Source of the DNA: Bactrocera neohumeralis
Lineage: Eukaryota > Arthropoda > Insecta > Diptera > Tephritidae
Assembly (NCBI RefSeq): GCF_024586455.1
Contig: NC_065921.1
Coordinates: 79,172,163 to 79,236,162 of the forward strand
Direction: 5' to 3'
DNA: 64,000 nucleotides
This document shows, piece by piece, positions 34,200 through 45,769 of this stretch. The notes beneath the pieces are model-generated. The model was not told where the DNA came from. It made no database searches and saw nothing but the letters and a program-made list of their open reading frames with translations. The number at the start of each line of letters is the position of its first letter. The stretch's first letter is position 1. Made by a program: the position numbers and the translations under genes.

Positions 34200-35095
34200 C
34201 TGTAGAAGTTCTAGATTCAAAGGGCTTTCGAAGTATTGAATTCATGAACTTTTTTGATAGATCCTCAAATGATTCGACGAACTGGTTATAATTATTATCA
34301 AAATGTCCTTCGTAGTGTCAGTATTGTTACGGTGTGTTCGTTATTGCCTAATCAACGAATTTCGGTCTCAGCTCAAGGTCTCCACTCAATCAGATTTGTC
34401 AGTTCCAATATTAAGATTACAGCATCTTGCGCTTCAGTGACTTGAGTTGTTTCTTAAGATCGATTATGAATATGTGTTTTAAATTTTTTAGTTCTAGAAG
34501 TTATTGGTCTTAATAACATATTTAAAAATTTCAAACTTTCGGACAAATTTAGTTCAATCAAAGAATGGTGAAGGATTATATAGGAACTTAACCGCACTTT
34601 GGAACTTATCGCACTTTTCCATTTCATTATCGACGTTCCCTTATTGAAAACCCCTTTACAAAATGCATTCTGCGGCCAGTACTCAAATAGTCCGCCCGAA
34701 TTTGGTGCCAGTGAATAAGAAATCATCGCTAATGCGCTTTACTTTCCATTTCCCTACACTCAGGAAAATATTTATTTAAATGCAGTTAAAGTGAAAAGTG
34801 CAAAACGAAGAGAAAATCAGCTTTGCCACCAATGAAAAATAGAAAGTTTTCATGACAATTTAGATTTAAGCCAGGGTAGTTTGTCCCTTTAAGAAGTTGG
34901 AGATCATCACTGGATAGAGTAGACTTAGAGTTGAAGGTAAATCGGGTTCCAAGTAGATTTGTTTGATATAAAAATCTTTGTTCATATCTTTTTGACTTTC
35001 GATTTTACCTAGTGAAAAAAAGCACCCAAAAATACGTAATTAAATTCCCCGGGTAAATGAAATTTCAAAAACTTCAAGTCCTTATTTAGTCCTTA
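34200..35095. other. Gene-less stretch
   Basis: No domain recognised. The frames at 34254-34445 and 34454-34726 lack family motifs. Confidence 0.35.
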
Positions 35096-35099
35096 GCGG

Positions 35100-35640
35100 A
35101 ATCTTGTGCAATGGTTGCGAATGTTGAAAAAGGCTTTCAGAAATTAAATTTTATCAAAAAAAACAAGCCTACGAGTAGTACAAAGACTTCAAATACGGTC
35201 GAAGATCGTTGATGACATGCCTCGTTCTTTACGACGACTACTTCAACTGATGAAAATATTAAGAAAGTGAAGTATTTGGTTCTTGAAAATCGTCAGGAAA
35301 GTGTTAAAGAGATGGCACGAGAGCTCGACATCTCTCGCGAGTTCGTTCAAGTGATTTACTTAGGTGGTTATTTGGGCGATGAAATGCGTTCTTGCTCGAC
35401 TCGTCCAGATAAAGCTGATTGTTTTTCAAAGAGAGTACCGTAAACAGGTCTCTTTGGTCCAAAAACTGAATGAATACTATCGATCAACCACAGTAATCAC
35501 CATATTTGGCTCCGTTCTTGGGCTCGATCTTCGTTATATGTATTATAAGTATGAGAACAAAAATATCCTCGAGATGCTTTTGATAGAAGGTGAGAATGAT
35601 TTTTAGTAGAAATTTAGCCTAAGATAAGAGATGTGATAAA
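35100..35640 (+). mobile_element. Internally deleted mariner remnant, M5
   Basis: Plus-strand pieces in shifting frames read AYEWYKDFKYGR, then STDENIKKVKYLVLENRQE and SVKEMARELDISREFVQVI, then KCVLARLVQIKLIVFQREYR, covering the N-terminal helix-turn-helix region of a mariner transposase. The sequence then jumps to NTIDQPQ.SPYLAP, equivalent to the PPYSPDLAP motif around the third catalytic Asp. The central catalytic part with the first two Asp is therefore deleted. No clear terminal repeats were located and frameshifts are present. Confidence 0.7.
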
Positions 35641-37075
35641 TGAGCTCTACATATTAGCCAGCTGTTTCAAAGGAGCCGTGGAATCAACTTGGATGCGAAG
35701 AGAACTCTCTTCAAGCATAATTTTTTTTTAATGGTTGAGAATCTCCATCTTGGAAGAACAACTTCGTAAACACAAAACTTAAATACAATAATTTAGCATA
35801 ACAACTCTATTCTCTTATTCTCTATCGTACATGTGTATATTTTGGTTTTGTACCCCTATGAGTAGATATTTTTTTGCACTCTTGGAAACTTAATCCACTT
35901 CAAATCAAACTTTGAAAAGTTCAATGCTCAACAAATCGCAGACAAAGTTTCGAAATAGAAACCTTGTTGCCAATAAAAGATATAAAGTGAGTACAGAGTA
36001 TATTTGCTCCCCCATTTTCGTCTATTTTTGGCTGCTTTATGCAAGACAAAAAAGTATATGCCTAGTTAAGAATTGCAAAGTTCTTAATACATATTTATTT
36101 AAATTTTCTTAGACAGAATTTTCTGACAAAATTAGACTATTTGTTTTAATTTCCATAAGATTTTTGCCAAGCAACATCAAAAGACAAACTTCTTCATATT
36201 CATATATACTATGTATATTCTAGTAAATATAGAAGAGGGACATACAAGGCATTCAAACGAGAGTAAAATAGAAGGAGAGCCAAAGAACAAAGTTCGCATT
36301 TAGCATAAAAAAATAAATAAAAAATGAAAGAGCGAAGAAAATGAAGAAAATCATGTGCTCAATTGAGACTGTCAACTTTTGTTTAATTTTGAATTATAAG
36401 TATCTGAAAGACAAAGAAACCGGACATAAGACACGACGACTATGCTGGCAGACGTTTTTGGCAGCGGCGTTGGTCTATGTTGTTCTTACATATGTACTAC
36501 TCGCATATGTATTTGTTTACCCTTAGGTTGTACTTCATTACTAAGAGTTAACGAAATCTAAAAAAAAACATCAATAAGAAAATTCTTGGAATATTTTGTG
36601 AAAGTATGTAGTATTAGAAGAGTATTAAAAAAAAGTATATGTAAGTCGATTGTAAATGTGAGATAAAATTAGAAAATATAATAGAAAGCAAGCTAAACTT
36701 TCAGTCTAATGGAATAAGAGAGCTTAAAATGGGGTAATATTAGTACAGAAATGAGGTGGGTAAAAAATTAGTTAGAAGTAATATTTCTGGTATTATTATA
36801 TTAGATAAGCTGGTACAACGCCTAGAGCCACTGGTAAAATGTCTGTTTATACCTCGAAAGTACCCAAATTTGTCTTATAACTCAGAATAAAAATATTAGA
36901 AAGGCCATAGAAGTGATGTGAACAAAAAATAACTCTTTCTAAAACATTTCTGATATACAGACCGAGATCTGATTGATTAGAATTCCGTGGAATCCATTGA
37001 TAATAATTTATTATATATCACTGATTAACTATTGCAGTCTTACTATTTCAATACAGTCAAATATTAGCGTCAGTT
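35641..37075. other. Gene-less AT-rich stretch
   Basis: Low-GC sequence, with A-rich runs at 36300-36340 and 36600-36640. No coding region recognised. Confidence 0.4.
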
Positions 37076-37079
37076 ATGG

Positions 37080-37515
37080 TCGAACACGAATAACCTCTGC
37101 TTCTTCTTTTCGCAATTTGGCACCAATTTGAGATACCAAGGTCTTTCCTGGTCTAGCAGAGTGGTGATCTTCCTCTTCCTCTGCTTCCCCGGCGGGTACT
37201 GCGTCGAATATTCTCAGAGCTGGAGTATTTTCATCCATTTGGTCGAAATGACCTAGCCAGCGTAGCCGCTGTCTCTTAATTCGATGGATTAAATCAATGG
37301 CGTCGTATAACTCATACTGCCCATCATTCCTTCGAATGCGATATTTGTCGTGGTCAATGCGTAAAGGACTATAAATCTTCCGCAGAACCTTTCTCTCGAA
37401 AATTCGTAACGTCGACTCATCATATGTTGTCATCGTCCATACCTCTGCGCCATGTAGCAGGACGGGGATGATGAGTGACTTGTAGATCTTTGTTCATAGA
37501 GAGAGGACTTCACGA
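37080..37515 (-). mobile_element. LINE family A, copy A6
   Basis: The minus strand has one continuous 119-codon frame (37433-37074) holding the C-terminal ORF2 region: DESTLRIFERKVLRKIYSPL, RIRRNDGQYELYD, RIKRQRLRWLGHFDQMDENT and PALRIFDAVPAGEAEEEEDH. It is the best-preserved example of this region in the window. Upstream similarity extends to about 37515; the RT core and 3' tail are absent. Confidence 0.85.
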
Positions 37516-37519
37516 AAGG

Positions 37520-37885
37520 CTTGCTTGCTTATATTGAACCCTATAGAACATTCTTCCGATATTCCTTTTAAATATAACCATAAATCTACCCTTTAGGTCG
37601 GTTATGTGTAACCCATCTTTGTCACAGTCTCCTTCATTCATATTGGACTGTCTCTTTCGGAATTAAGCTACGGTGGTAATTACATTAAGGTGGATCTAAA
37701 ATCATGACTAGCGCTATAAACTTGCAGATTTATAGAGATTTCATGATTTCTACCAAAAAGACGTTTTAATGTAAACTAAAAATCTAGTGCCTTTGACTGA
37801 GTGGTGTCAACGCCAATTAATTTTTAATCAACTGTAATCTTTCTTAAACTTCTTTTTCTAAAATATTTCTTCGTCTAAATTTTTT
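37520..37885. other. Spacer between LINE A6 and the GGTGGCAACGCT array
   Basis: No feature recognised; the sequence becomes increasingly AT-rich toward the array. Confidence 0.4.
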
Positions 37886-37889
37886 TTTA

Positions 37890-39345
37890 CTTAAAACTAT
37901 CATATTAAACAGGTGGCAACGCTCTTATGAAATTTTTTTCTCAAAACTAACTGTTTAGTTTGATTTCTAGGTCATAATAATTCTATCAGTTAATATATGG
38001 TTTTATATTATCTGCTTTGTGAAATTAAAGTACTTACATACTCAAGAAGATGGCAACGCTGATAAATATTTTTTCAAAATTCTTTCTTAAACTACCATAC
38101 TTTGGTCTGTAATGTTACTTTATCTAGAATTATATTTTTTATAATTTAAATTATTATATTGAGCAGGTGGCAACACTCTTGAAAAATATTATCTACTGAA
38201 TCGTGCTTTAATATATTTACTTGGAAATCTACAGTAATTTGTTCATCGTAACAGTTTTATAACAATTAATTTACCTAAAGGGTGGCAACGCTTATAAATT
38301 TTTTTTTTCAACTGCAAACTTTCTTAAACTAGTCTAATTTGTATTGGTTTTTCATCAAATATTTTTTTCAATTCGAAATTAATATATCATATTAAACAGG
38401 TGGCAACGCTATTACATGTATTTTCTGCTGTAATCTTCATTTAATATATTTAGTTGGAAATCTACATGGTGGTAATTTGTTAATCGTAGCAGATTTTTGA
38501 AAACTAATTTACTTGAAGAGGTGGCAACGCTCTTACATACATATACTATATTCTGCTGTAATTTCTCTTTACCTATTTACCTTGAAATCTACATTATGGT
38601 AATCAGAAAAGTTTTATGCGAATTTAAAAACTTAAAAAGGTGGCAACGCTTATAAACATTTTTTTCAACTGTAAACTTTCTTTCTTTAGTCCGTATTGTT
38701 TTTATATCTAATAATTTTGTGTTTTAATTTGAAATTAATGTATAATATTAAACAGGTGGCAACGCTCTGCCATATATTGGCTGCTGTAATCTCTCCTTAA
38801 TTTAATTTTAATTTAGTTTGAAATCTACATTGTGGTAATTTGTTAATTAGAACTGTTTGCTATAGATTAAAGTACTTTAAATAGTGGCAACACTAAAAAT
38901 ATCTTTTTGAACAGTTATCTTTCTTCAATTAGTTTATGTTAGTCTGAAATGTTTCTTTATTGACAATAAGATTTTTTGCTTAAAATTTTTATATTAAACA
39001 GGTGGCAACACCAGAGAAAAAAATTTGTTGCTGAGATCTTGCTTTGACCTATTTGGTTTGAAAGCTACATTGTGGTAATTTAGTAGTCGTAACTGCTTTA
39101 TAAAAATAAATTTAAAAAGGTGGCAACCACTTTTTTTTCAAGCTGTAATCTTTATTAAAATTTTCTGGTTTGAAAAGTTTCTTTATTAATTTTTTTTTTT
39201 TGTAAGTTATAATTTCAAAAAAGTGGCAACGCTTTTCTTGATTTTTTTCGCTGTGAACTTTCTTTATATTTAATAGTTTGAAACGTTTCTTTATATAATT
39301 ATTTTATTATTTAAAATTTCAAAAAAGTGGCAACGCTTTTCCTCT
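37890..39345. repeat. 13-unit tandem array with GGTGGCAACGCT core
   Basis: The core occurs at 37912, 38049, 38166, 38281, 38399, 38520, 38639, 38755, 38883, 39001, 39119, 39222 and 39326, spaced mostly 115-121 bp (range 103-137). The 12-bp core is nearly invariant (G/A at position 1 or 2, occasional CACT for CGCT), while the remaining 100 bp are AT-rich and diverged. Two monomer types can be seen. Type A is preceded by TATTAAACA (37912, 38166, 38399, 38755, 39001). Type B is preceded by an A-rich ..AAAAGG (38281, 38639, 39119). They mostly alternate, giving a higher-order period of about 235-255 bp. Confidence 0.9.
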
Positions 39346-39349
39346 TTTG

Positions 39350-40215
39350 ATATTTTACACCAATAGAGTACTGCGCCAAGCATTCAAAATATTATTCTCA
39401 TTGTTTCAGTCCTCAGTGGGCTGATATTTCTGTATACTAATATAAAATCTTGTCCTGCACTTCTCGGTTCTACGCACTCAGCCTAAAGCAGATTACTTCA
39501 ACTTTTACTTGTATCCGCTTTCGGGCTAGTACAAATGACATACTTTTATAAATAGAATTCTAAGAGTTTAATAGCAACGTTTAAACTGTTTGCTTAATGC
39601 TACAAACTTTTACCACCACAAATATGTATGCATGTTTGTGTGCACGTATGCACTTATGTAAGCACTTGTAAAAGCAAAGTTTCAAGGAAAAGCCGAAAAA
39701 AAGGAACGAAAATTCAGAGAAATATCGCTTTTCAACCTGAAGCAACTAAAAACCACAAACTTCGTCGAAATGTAAGATGTAAATTTTTTCGCCCAACAAC
39801 AAATGTATATATATTGTCTTTAAGTTCGGCGCTGCCGGCGTAACACCTGAGCCCCAAACCCCCCACACAAACGTCCACGAATGCGAAACAAAGTTGTTCA
39901 TATTTACCTGCTTTTGACTGAAATATTGTGGTGGCCAGCTGCAGTTTTAATTTCGCAATGCAAACTTTTGCTCAACCAAACTTTTCGATTTGCGCAAACG
40001 AGACGACGATTGCGACGACGCTGAAGACTGCCCTTGTCGGCGGGGTGTGGTGTTTGCGTACGCATAGTTTAAACTTTAGAAATTGCACTAAATCGTCAAA
40101 GTCTTTGGAGAACTTGCACGGCCCCCCTAGCAGCCGGGGATACGCAGCCAAAAATAATACCCCAAATGAGAAGTTAATTGTGTAGGGATTGGGTGTGTGT
40201 ATGATGGTGTGGTGT
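39350..40215. other. Gene-less stretch
   Basis: The frames at 39628-39843 and 39928-40185 have no recognisable domain. GC rises toward 40220, where a TATA-like box appears. Confidence 0.35.
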
Positions 40216-40221
40216 GTAGGG

Positions 40222-40449
40222 TATAAATCGGCAGTGGCATATCATGTCAGCTGGCTGAAATACCATACAGTTTCGTGCAGACAAAAGTTTTACTTCATTT
40301 GCAAAATTATTATGCTTTTTTGCACACACTTTTGCAATGTGGAGTTTAGTAGTAGATAGCGACAGTGTTGTTGCAGTTTCCGTACTAGTAGAAGCCTCTG
40401 AAAGTTTCTCAACTTAAAGCGCATTAAGTAGGATTTTTGTCCACTTTGG
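40222..40449 (+). promoter_or_regulatory. Possible TATA promoter and 5' exon
   Basis: TATAAA at 40222-40227, with an initiator-like GTCAGCT (A at 40249) 27 nt downstream. A second CAGTTTC candidate lies near 40268. The following 180 bp end in a consensus splice donor, TTTGG/GTGAGTACC at 40450. Further on, ATGGCAGCGGAGAA at 40794 has a good start context and runs directly into GTAAGTAT at 40808. Together this resembles the 5' end of a plus-strand gene, but no downstream coding exon was found. Confidence 0.25.
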
Positions 40450-40808
40450 GTGAGTACCTAAAAAGCCGTAAAAGAGTTGTTGGCAGCACTGGCCGGCATT
40501 CAGTGGACATAACGGAATTGCAAAAAAAAAAAACAGAAAAAGTGAAAACGACACAAAAGCGAGTGCGAAAGAGCGGCTTAAATTGTTTAGTAGGCTTAAA
40601 CGCGCTTACGTGGCGCAAAGTTGTCGCTATTTTTGTTTTTAATTACGCCTGAGCGGGAAGTGAGTGGACGCGGCGTGGATGATGAAGAGAAAGAGTTGAA
40701 GAGAATGTTGAACCCTTGGCTAGAAAGTAAAAGATAAAATATGATTTTAAAGAACTCAAAGAACTAAGAATAAAAAGAACTAAGAATAAAAGAATGGCAG
40801 CGGAGAAG

Positions 40809-41645
40809 TAAGTATAAGACCATAGGAATAGCCCTGGTGGGAGTGTGTGAAGAGGTACTTATCGCTCAGCTTGGCTCTGCGAAGTAGTGCTTATCGGCGG
40901 TCTCACAGGTGCAAATACAAGCTAGAGCAACCGGAGTTAAGGGTTTAGTACGTAGGCATACTGTTCCGCAAGTTCAGCATAGTTACTGAATACTTTCTGG
41001 TCGTCGTCCTGAAAGAGGTGTACTTTAGCCGGGCAATATGAATCGTGCATGTTAACCTTGGCAGTATCTTTGGAAGATTTCCCCTTCGGAAAAAAAACAT
41101 ACATTATGGTGGGTTGAAAAAACGAGTTTTCTTCGCTTGGTACTCCGAAAAATAGGTTCTTAGACGTCTCTAAGAAAGTCTGTCCAAGTATGAGCTTTTG
41201 TCTTAATGTAATCAAACTTTAACAGTTAATATCTTTTAAACGGTTAGGTTTACGAAAAAATCGGAATAGACTTTTTTGTAGAGCATTCAATTTCCTACCA
41301 AATCCATACCAAACGACTTTTTCAAGTAGTTGGAAGCTAGATATGAATGGTAATAAGAAAACAAGAGAAAACTCATTTGTTAGACAGTCACCGTTACTAT
41401 AAAAAGCTCATGCTGGGCGATACTTTCTTAAAATTGTCTAAAATATAGTTTTCAGAACATCAAGCGAGAAAGTAGTTTTCTTACCCAAACAAATTGCTCG
41501 AAAAATTTCTAGTTCCGGAAAACAGTTTCGGTGATATGAGCGTATTTGTTAGAATATTTTTACATACCATAATCGACTTGCAAATCTTGATACGGGTTTT
41601 TCAGTGTCGATGAGGAAGTATTCTCCGAAACGGCTGGACTAGTCG
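40809..41645. other. Stretch with an unassigned minus-strand frame
   Basis: 40937-41215 on the minus strand stays open for 92 codons, although the first codon is TTG and not ATG. Its C-terminal half (MHDSYCPAKVHLFQDDDQKV, FSNYAELAEQYAYVLNP) looks protein-like and is GC-richer than the flanks. No family recognised. It could be an old exon or an element fragment. Confidence 0.3.
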
Positions 41646-41654
41646 ATCTGAAAT

Positions 41655-42290
41655 TTTCTCCCAGTATTTCCGGTTTCGATTAATTGAGCCGTAGATATGT
41701 GTTTAAAATATCGATGATCTTATTAGAGTCTAATAACATTTATTCACGAGGTTGCTGTCCTTGCTAAATGTAAAAATCAAAAGCAAACTGTATGTTAGTC
41801 CAATATCCTCTTAAGAAACATTTAGGAAAATTTTGTAGAGTTTTGTTATAAAACTTGACGTTATTTGCCTCCGAGCAAGCAGTATTTGAGTCTGGTCGCA
41901 CTAAAGTTTTGAACCTGGTATTCAACAACTATTAGTCGGGTGACCAACTCTTTTGAAACCATTGCAGTTTGTAGAAAGATTCCAGAAACCTGGTACTTTC
42001 GGTTTTAATTAAGCGAACTCAATTTAAAATATTGATTTTATTATCAAAAGCGTATAGCATTTTTCATGTGGTTGTTGTCCTTGCTAAATGTAGAAATAAA
42101 AATCATTATTTATTGGTGTAAAGTCAGACAGATTTTTAAACGTTTAATAAAATTTCAAATATTTTTTACATAAAAACTAATGTTATTAGGCTCGGAGTAA
42201 GTAGTGTTTGAGTTTGGTCGCAGTCAAGTTTTGAATCCAGTACTACACAACTATTAGCCAAGTCATCAACCCATGTTTTCAGTCTCTACG
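41655..42290. repeat. About 320-bp tandem duplication
   Basis: GGTTTCGATTAATTGAGC, TTGTCCTTGCTAAATGTA, CTCCGAGCAAGCAGTATTTG and TTTTGAACCTGGTA (41663-41920) recur in the same order at 41993-42245 with moderate divergence. No coding content. Confidence 0.7.
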
Positions 42291-42299
42291 ACTTAAACA

Positions 42300-43605
42300 C
42301 ATAAGCATTTTTTTGGGTTATAATAAAAATGATGTTGACCTTCCTAATTTTTTTGGATCTATCAAAAAGTTTTATGGATTTTTAATGCAAAAGTTTTAAG
42401 AATATACGACTTATAGCGTCATAAAGCAGCCAGTGGTTCTCAAATGTGGCTACTTTGATATGATTAGACTTAGCTTTTGATGCTTATCTATTACATTAAC
42501 TGATTTTTGCTCCAATAGTTTTAAAGATTATGTAGATTTATAGATGAGGAATGCACCGCGACCTTAGGTCTATTGTGTCTATGTCAGGATTGTAGTCTTA
42601 CAAGCCTTATAAAGACTGCCAGCGGTTCCCAAATACGTCTTCAAAAGTTCACTTCATATACTTTCTCAAAGATTTTATTTTCTATTGCCTTAAAACGATC
42701 AACTTCTGCACCGTATGATCTCTAGGGGTCTTTCAATCCAAAAAATTGTACAACAAATACACAAAAGTAAGCCTTTAAACCCGAATCATATTAGCTGATA
42801 ACTTTGAGAAACTTTTAAGTATGTGGGCATATGTGGCCTTGAGAGCGAAACAAACAACCGTTACATTGATGTTGCAGCAAGAAATGCTGTGTACAAACAA
42901 CTTTCACTGAAGAAAGTTCGCAACTTTGTTGGAGCAACTTTTGCCGAAGTTTGTATACGCTTTGTTTGGTTTGTCTTCGCTCTTCATGTGTGTGTGTGTA
43001 TGTTTGAGTATGTGTGCGCGTTCACTATTAAGAACCTTATTAACTATTTCGTCCTACTTAGCTGACTTTAAATTTGTTGTTCCTTCTGCTGCCGTTGCCG
43101 AAGACATGTGTGTTTGCATGTGTGCGCATTGCGTAACTTGCAAAGTAGTTTTAACTAAATTATCTGTAATGCGACATGCAACAGCGACCAAATGAATGAG
43201 CGCAAGAAAAAAACGAAAATCTCAAAAGCAGTTTGCAGCGAGTGAAAGTAAATGAAAATGGCAGCGGCAGAAGCGGGCTCAGAGAATGAAGGACACAGGA
43301 ATTTATTTTTTTGTTTAAAAGTTGTGCCGTTAGGCTGAAGTGCATATGTGGATGTGGATTTAGAGAGGTCAAAAGAGATGGAAACAACATATATAAATAG
43401 AGGCCTTTATAAGGAAGATGATAGTTTAATATATAGCAAGGTCAATATGATCGGAGCAACCAGCAAGAAGGTCAACCTATATATGACAGGTTGGCGTGGA
43501 CTTCACTCGTTTACGGCAAAGTTTTTGGTACTTTAAAACGATGGATAAAAGGAATCCCCTTAAAGAATTCTGATCCGATATCTTTATAATTACTTGTACC
43601 AGCGC
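42300..43605. other. Gene-less stretch with weak repeats
   Basis: GCCAGTGGTTCTCAAAT at about 42430 and GCCAGCGGTTCCCAAAT at 42618 suggest another degenerate duplication of about 190 bp. GTGTGTGTG-rich at 42985-43020. No gene seen. Confidence 0.4.
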
Positions 43606-43611
43606 TTCAAA

Positions 43612-43915
43612 ATAAGGAACCGTTATATGGCAAGTGGTTGCTTTTGAGGACCGTTCGCTCTTATTTGTTATAACAACAAAGTGATAGCACTAAGAAGTAC
43701 GTATTTCAAATTTCAGGTCAAACACTTTTAAATTAATCATAGAAAATAAAACCGTTATATTACAAGTTGACGAATAATTTGTCCGACCAAGCCCATTTTC
43801 TAACAACCTGAAGCGATAGTAGCAAGTGGTATGTGTACCGAATTTCAGCTTCATAACTCATAATTTGCCCATGCAAGCTCATAAAATATAAAACTGCTGT
43901 ATGAGAGTTGGCCAT
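43612..43915. repeat. About 137-bp tandem repeat, three units
   Basis: AAATAAGGAACCGTTATAT (43612), AAATAAAACCGTTATATTAC (43746) and AAATATAAAACTGCTGTATG (43886) start diverged units that share AAGTGGTNTG, ATTTCAG and CATAAATCATA-like words. Spacings are 134 and 140 bp. Confidence 0.5.
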
Positions 43916-44452
43916 AGTTGTCAATCGATCAAGCTCATTTTTCTTTAAAAATATAAGTTAAAGAATTTAGTCGACGAAAATTAATTTCAAGTCGATAGCT
44001 TCACAACTTTTTACAATAGCGTTGGTCCGAAACTTTTTTGTCAGCCAAACTACCACAATTACATATTATGTTCTCCATTACTGAGTAAAACTTCCAATGT
44101 TACCATCACTTCGCTTATGCCATCAAAGAACCAAAAAAATCATCAGTGTTTGCTCTCTTATTGTCACTTATGGTATGATATTTATTTATAGGTAAATATA
44201 TATGGAATACATGTAAATTCAGACATAATGGCTTAGCCATGTTTGCTGCCTATCTTGCTTAGCAGCACTAACTACAATTGGCAATTGCAATCAGCGCATG
44301 TGGATTGCTGTCAATAAAACGTGACGGACCAACTAAATGGAACTAAATATAAATAAATAAATATATAATTTCATATCCGCTAACAGACGTACATAGTGAC
44401 AGAATATTTTTTGCCGGCTTGTATCCAAAATTCTAATCTACATACATATGTA

Positions 44453-45369
44453 CAAGGTGCGTTCCAAAGTAAACAGGACTTAAAAAAAAAAACAGAACAA
44501 ATTGTTTTTTCGGCAAAATCAATTTATTTTATTCAAAATAGTCTCCTTCTGCTTCAATACAGCTTTTTGCACGGTCCAAAAGCATGTCGAACGAGTGTTT
44601 TAGTTCGTTGGCCGGTATGGTCGCCAGTATGCCGGTGCAAGCCTTTTGAATGGTCTCTACGTCTGCATAACGCTTTCCTTTAATGGGCAAATGCATTTTT
44701 CCGAAAAGGAGGAACACGCACGGTGCCATATCAGGTGAATATAGGGAGTGGTTAATGGTTAAAATGTGATTTTTGGTCAAATAATCGGTCACAATGATGT
44801 CCTTCGAATGTTGGATTCTGAGCAATTTTTGGTCGTCAGTCAATTTGTGCGGAATAAACCGTGCACACACCTTTCGTAAGCCCAAATGTTCGGTCAAAAT
44901 GCAATAAATCGATGTTTTGGAAATGTTCAATTCCATTTCCATGAATTTCAATGATGATTTCGGCTGAATTTTGATGAATTCACACACAGTTTCGATGGAA
45001 TTTCCGGTGATCACGGATTTTGATTGGCCCACATGTTGATCGTCATATATGTCCTCACGACCACTTTGAAAACGTTGAAACCACTCGTGCACTCTGCTAC
45101 GGGATAGGCAATCATCGCCATAAACTTGTTTCATCAATTGAATCAAAATTTAATGTCGGCTCTTTATTCGAAGCTCATTTTCGCACCGATAACACAAAGA
45201 TACTGCCACTTAAAACGCAATGACTTCACTTCCAATCAATGAAATGTCATGAAATTTTCACTGGACAATCGATAAAGATAGTAGATACTAACGTACCAGT
45301 CGACATATAGATGGCGCCACCAGGGGGCGCTAGATTCAAAAAATCCTGTTTATTTTGGACACCACCTTG
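44453..45369 (-). mobile_element. Mariner M3, internally deleted, complete ends
   Basis: A 917-bp element with 26-bp terminal inverted repeats: the left end starts CAAGGTGCGTTCCAAAGTAA and the right end, read inward, starts CAAGGTGGTGTCCAAAATAA; both continue ACAGGA. TA flanks at 44451-44452 and 45370-45371. It carries a transposase ORF on the minus strand that lacks the central catalytic region. A full-length relative would be about 1.3 kb, so roughly 0.4 kb is missing. Confidence 0.9.
44529..45134 (-). CDS. Mariner transposase lacking the catalytic centre
   Basis: From the first in-frame ATG (MKQVYGDDCLSRSR) the frame is open for 201 codons. Residues 1-30 hold VHEWFQRFQSGREDIYDD (end of the first helix-turn-helix). 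The second DNA-binding region follows (SSLKFMEMELNISKTSIYCI, LRKVCARFIPHKLTDDQKLL, RIQHSKDI). The protein then jumps in frame to TDYLTKNHILTINHSLYSPD and MAPCVFLLFGK, the motif around the third Asp, and ends normally (ANELKHSFDMLLDRAKSCIE, AEGDYFE). The first two catalytic Asp are gone, and Asp in MAPCD is Val. The ancestral start is at 45178, but its fifth codon is TAA. It might still bind terminal repeats; catalysis is impossible. Confidence 0.75.
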   Translation of the reverse strand: MKQVYGDDCLSRSRVHEWFQRFQSGREDIYDDQHVGQSKSVITGNSIETVCEFIKIQPKSSLKFMEMELNISKTSIYCILTEHLGLRKVCARFIPHKLTDDQKLLRIQHSKDIIVTDYLTKNHILTINHSLYSPDMAPCVFLLFGKMHLPIKGKRYADVETIQKACTGILATIPANELKHSFDMLLDRAKSCIEAEGDYFE

Positions 45370-45711
45370 TATATATCGGTTTAAAATCCTGAAGTTGTCA
45401 GGTATTCGTAAAAATATTTTTAGACTTTATAGCAAAAGTATTTCAAAGTGCATATATTTACTTGTAACTTTGAAACAGATAAAAGAAAAGTTCAATTAGT
45501 GTCAATAAGAGGATTAAACTCGAACATAAAAGACACCAAAACTTTCTCGTTCAAGTTTTAACAATTTTGAAAACTAGATGGCAGTAGTGTACTTGAACAC
45601 AAAATAGGTCTTTTTGAAGCTCAGGTGGTCGTCGAGCCGAAGTTCTACTAACACGACTAGAAATAGCTCAAAACAAACACCCAATGTTCCTCTATCCATT
45701 TCATAAACCAT

Positions 45712-45765
45712 TTCTTTTTCTTCTTTACTGGCCGCTACGCGGTTATAGCCAACTCATAAACCACT
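45712..45765 (-). mobile_element. LINE family A, copy A7 (3' terminus only)
   Basis: TTTCTTTTTCTTCTTTACTGG and GCGGTTATAGCC match the extreme 3' end of A4 and A5. About 50 bp remain, as in a severely truncated or eroded copy. Confidence 0.6.
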
Positions 45766-45769
45766 TACT

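Noticed and set aside
37890..39345. Regularly spaced conserved cores as a CRISPR-like array
   Set aside because: The spacers are diverged copies of one another, the core is only 12 bp, the spacing is over 100 bp, and the DNA is from an insect; it is a tandem repeat.
40937..41215. 92-codon minus-strand frame as a gene
   Set aside because: The first codon is TTG, no family is recognisable, and no splice context was found; kept only as a note on the stretch.
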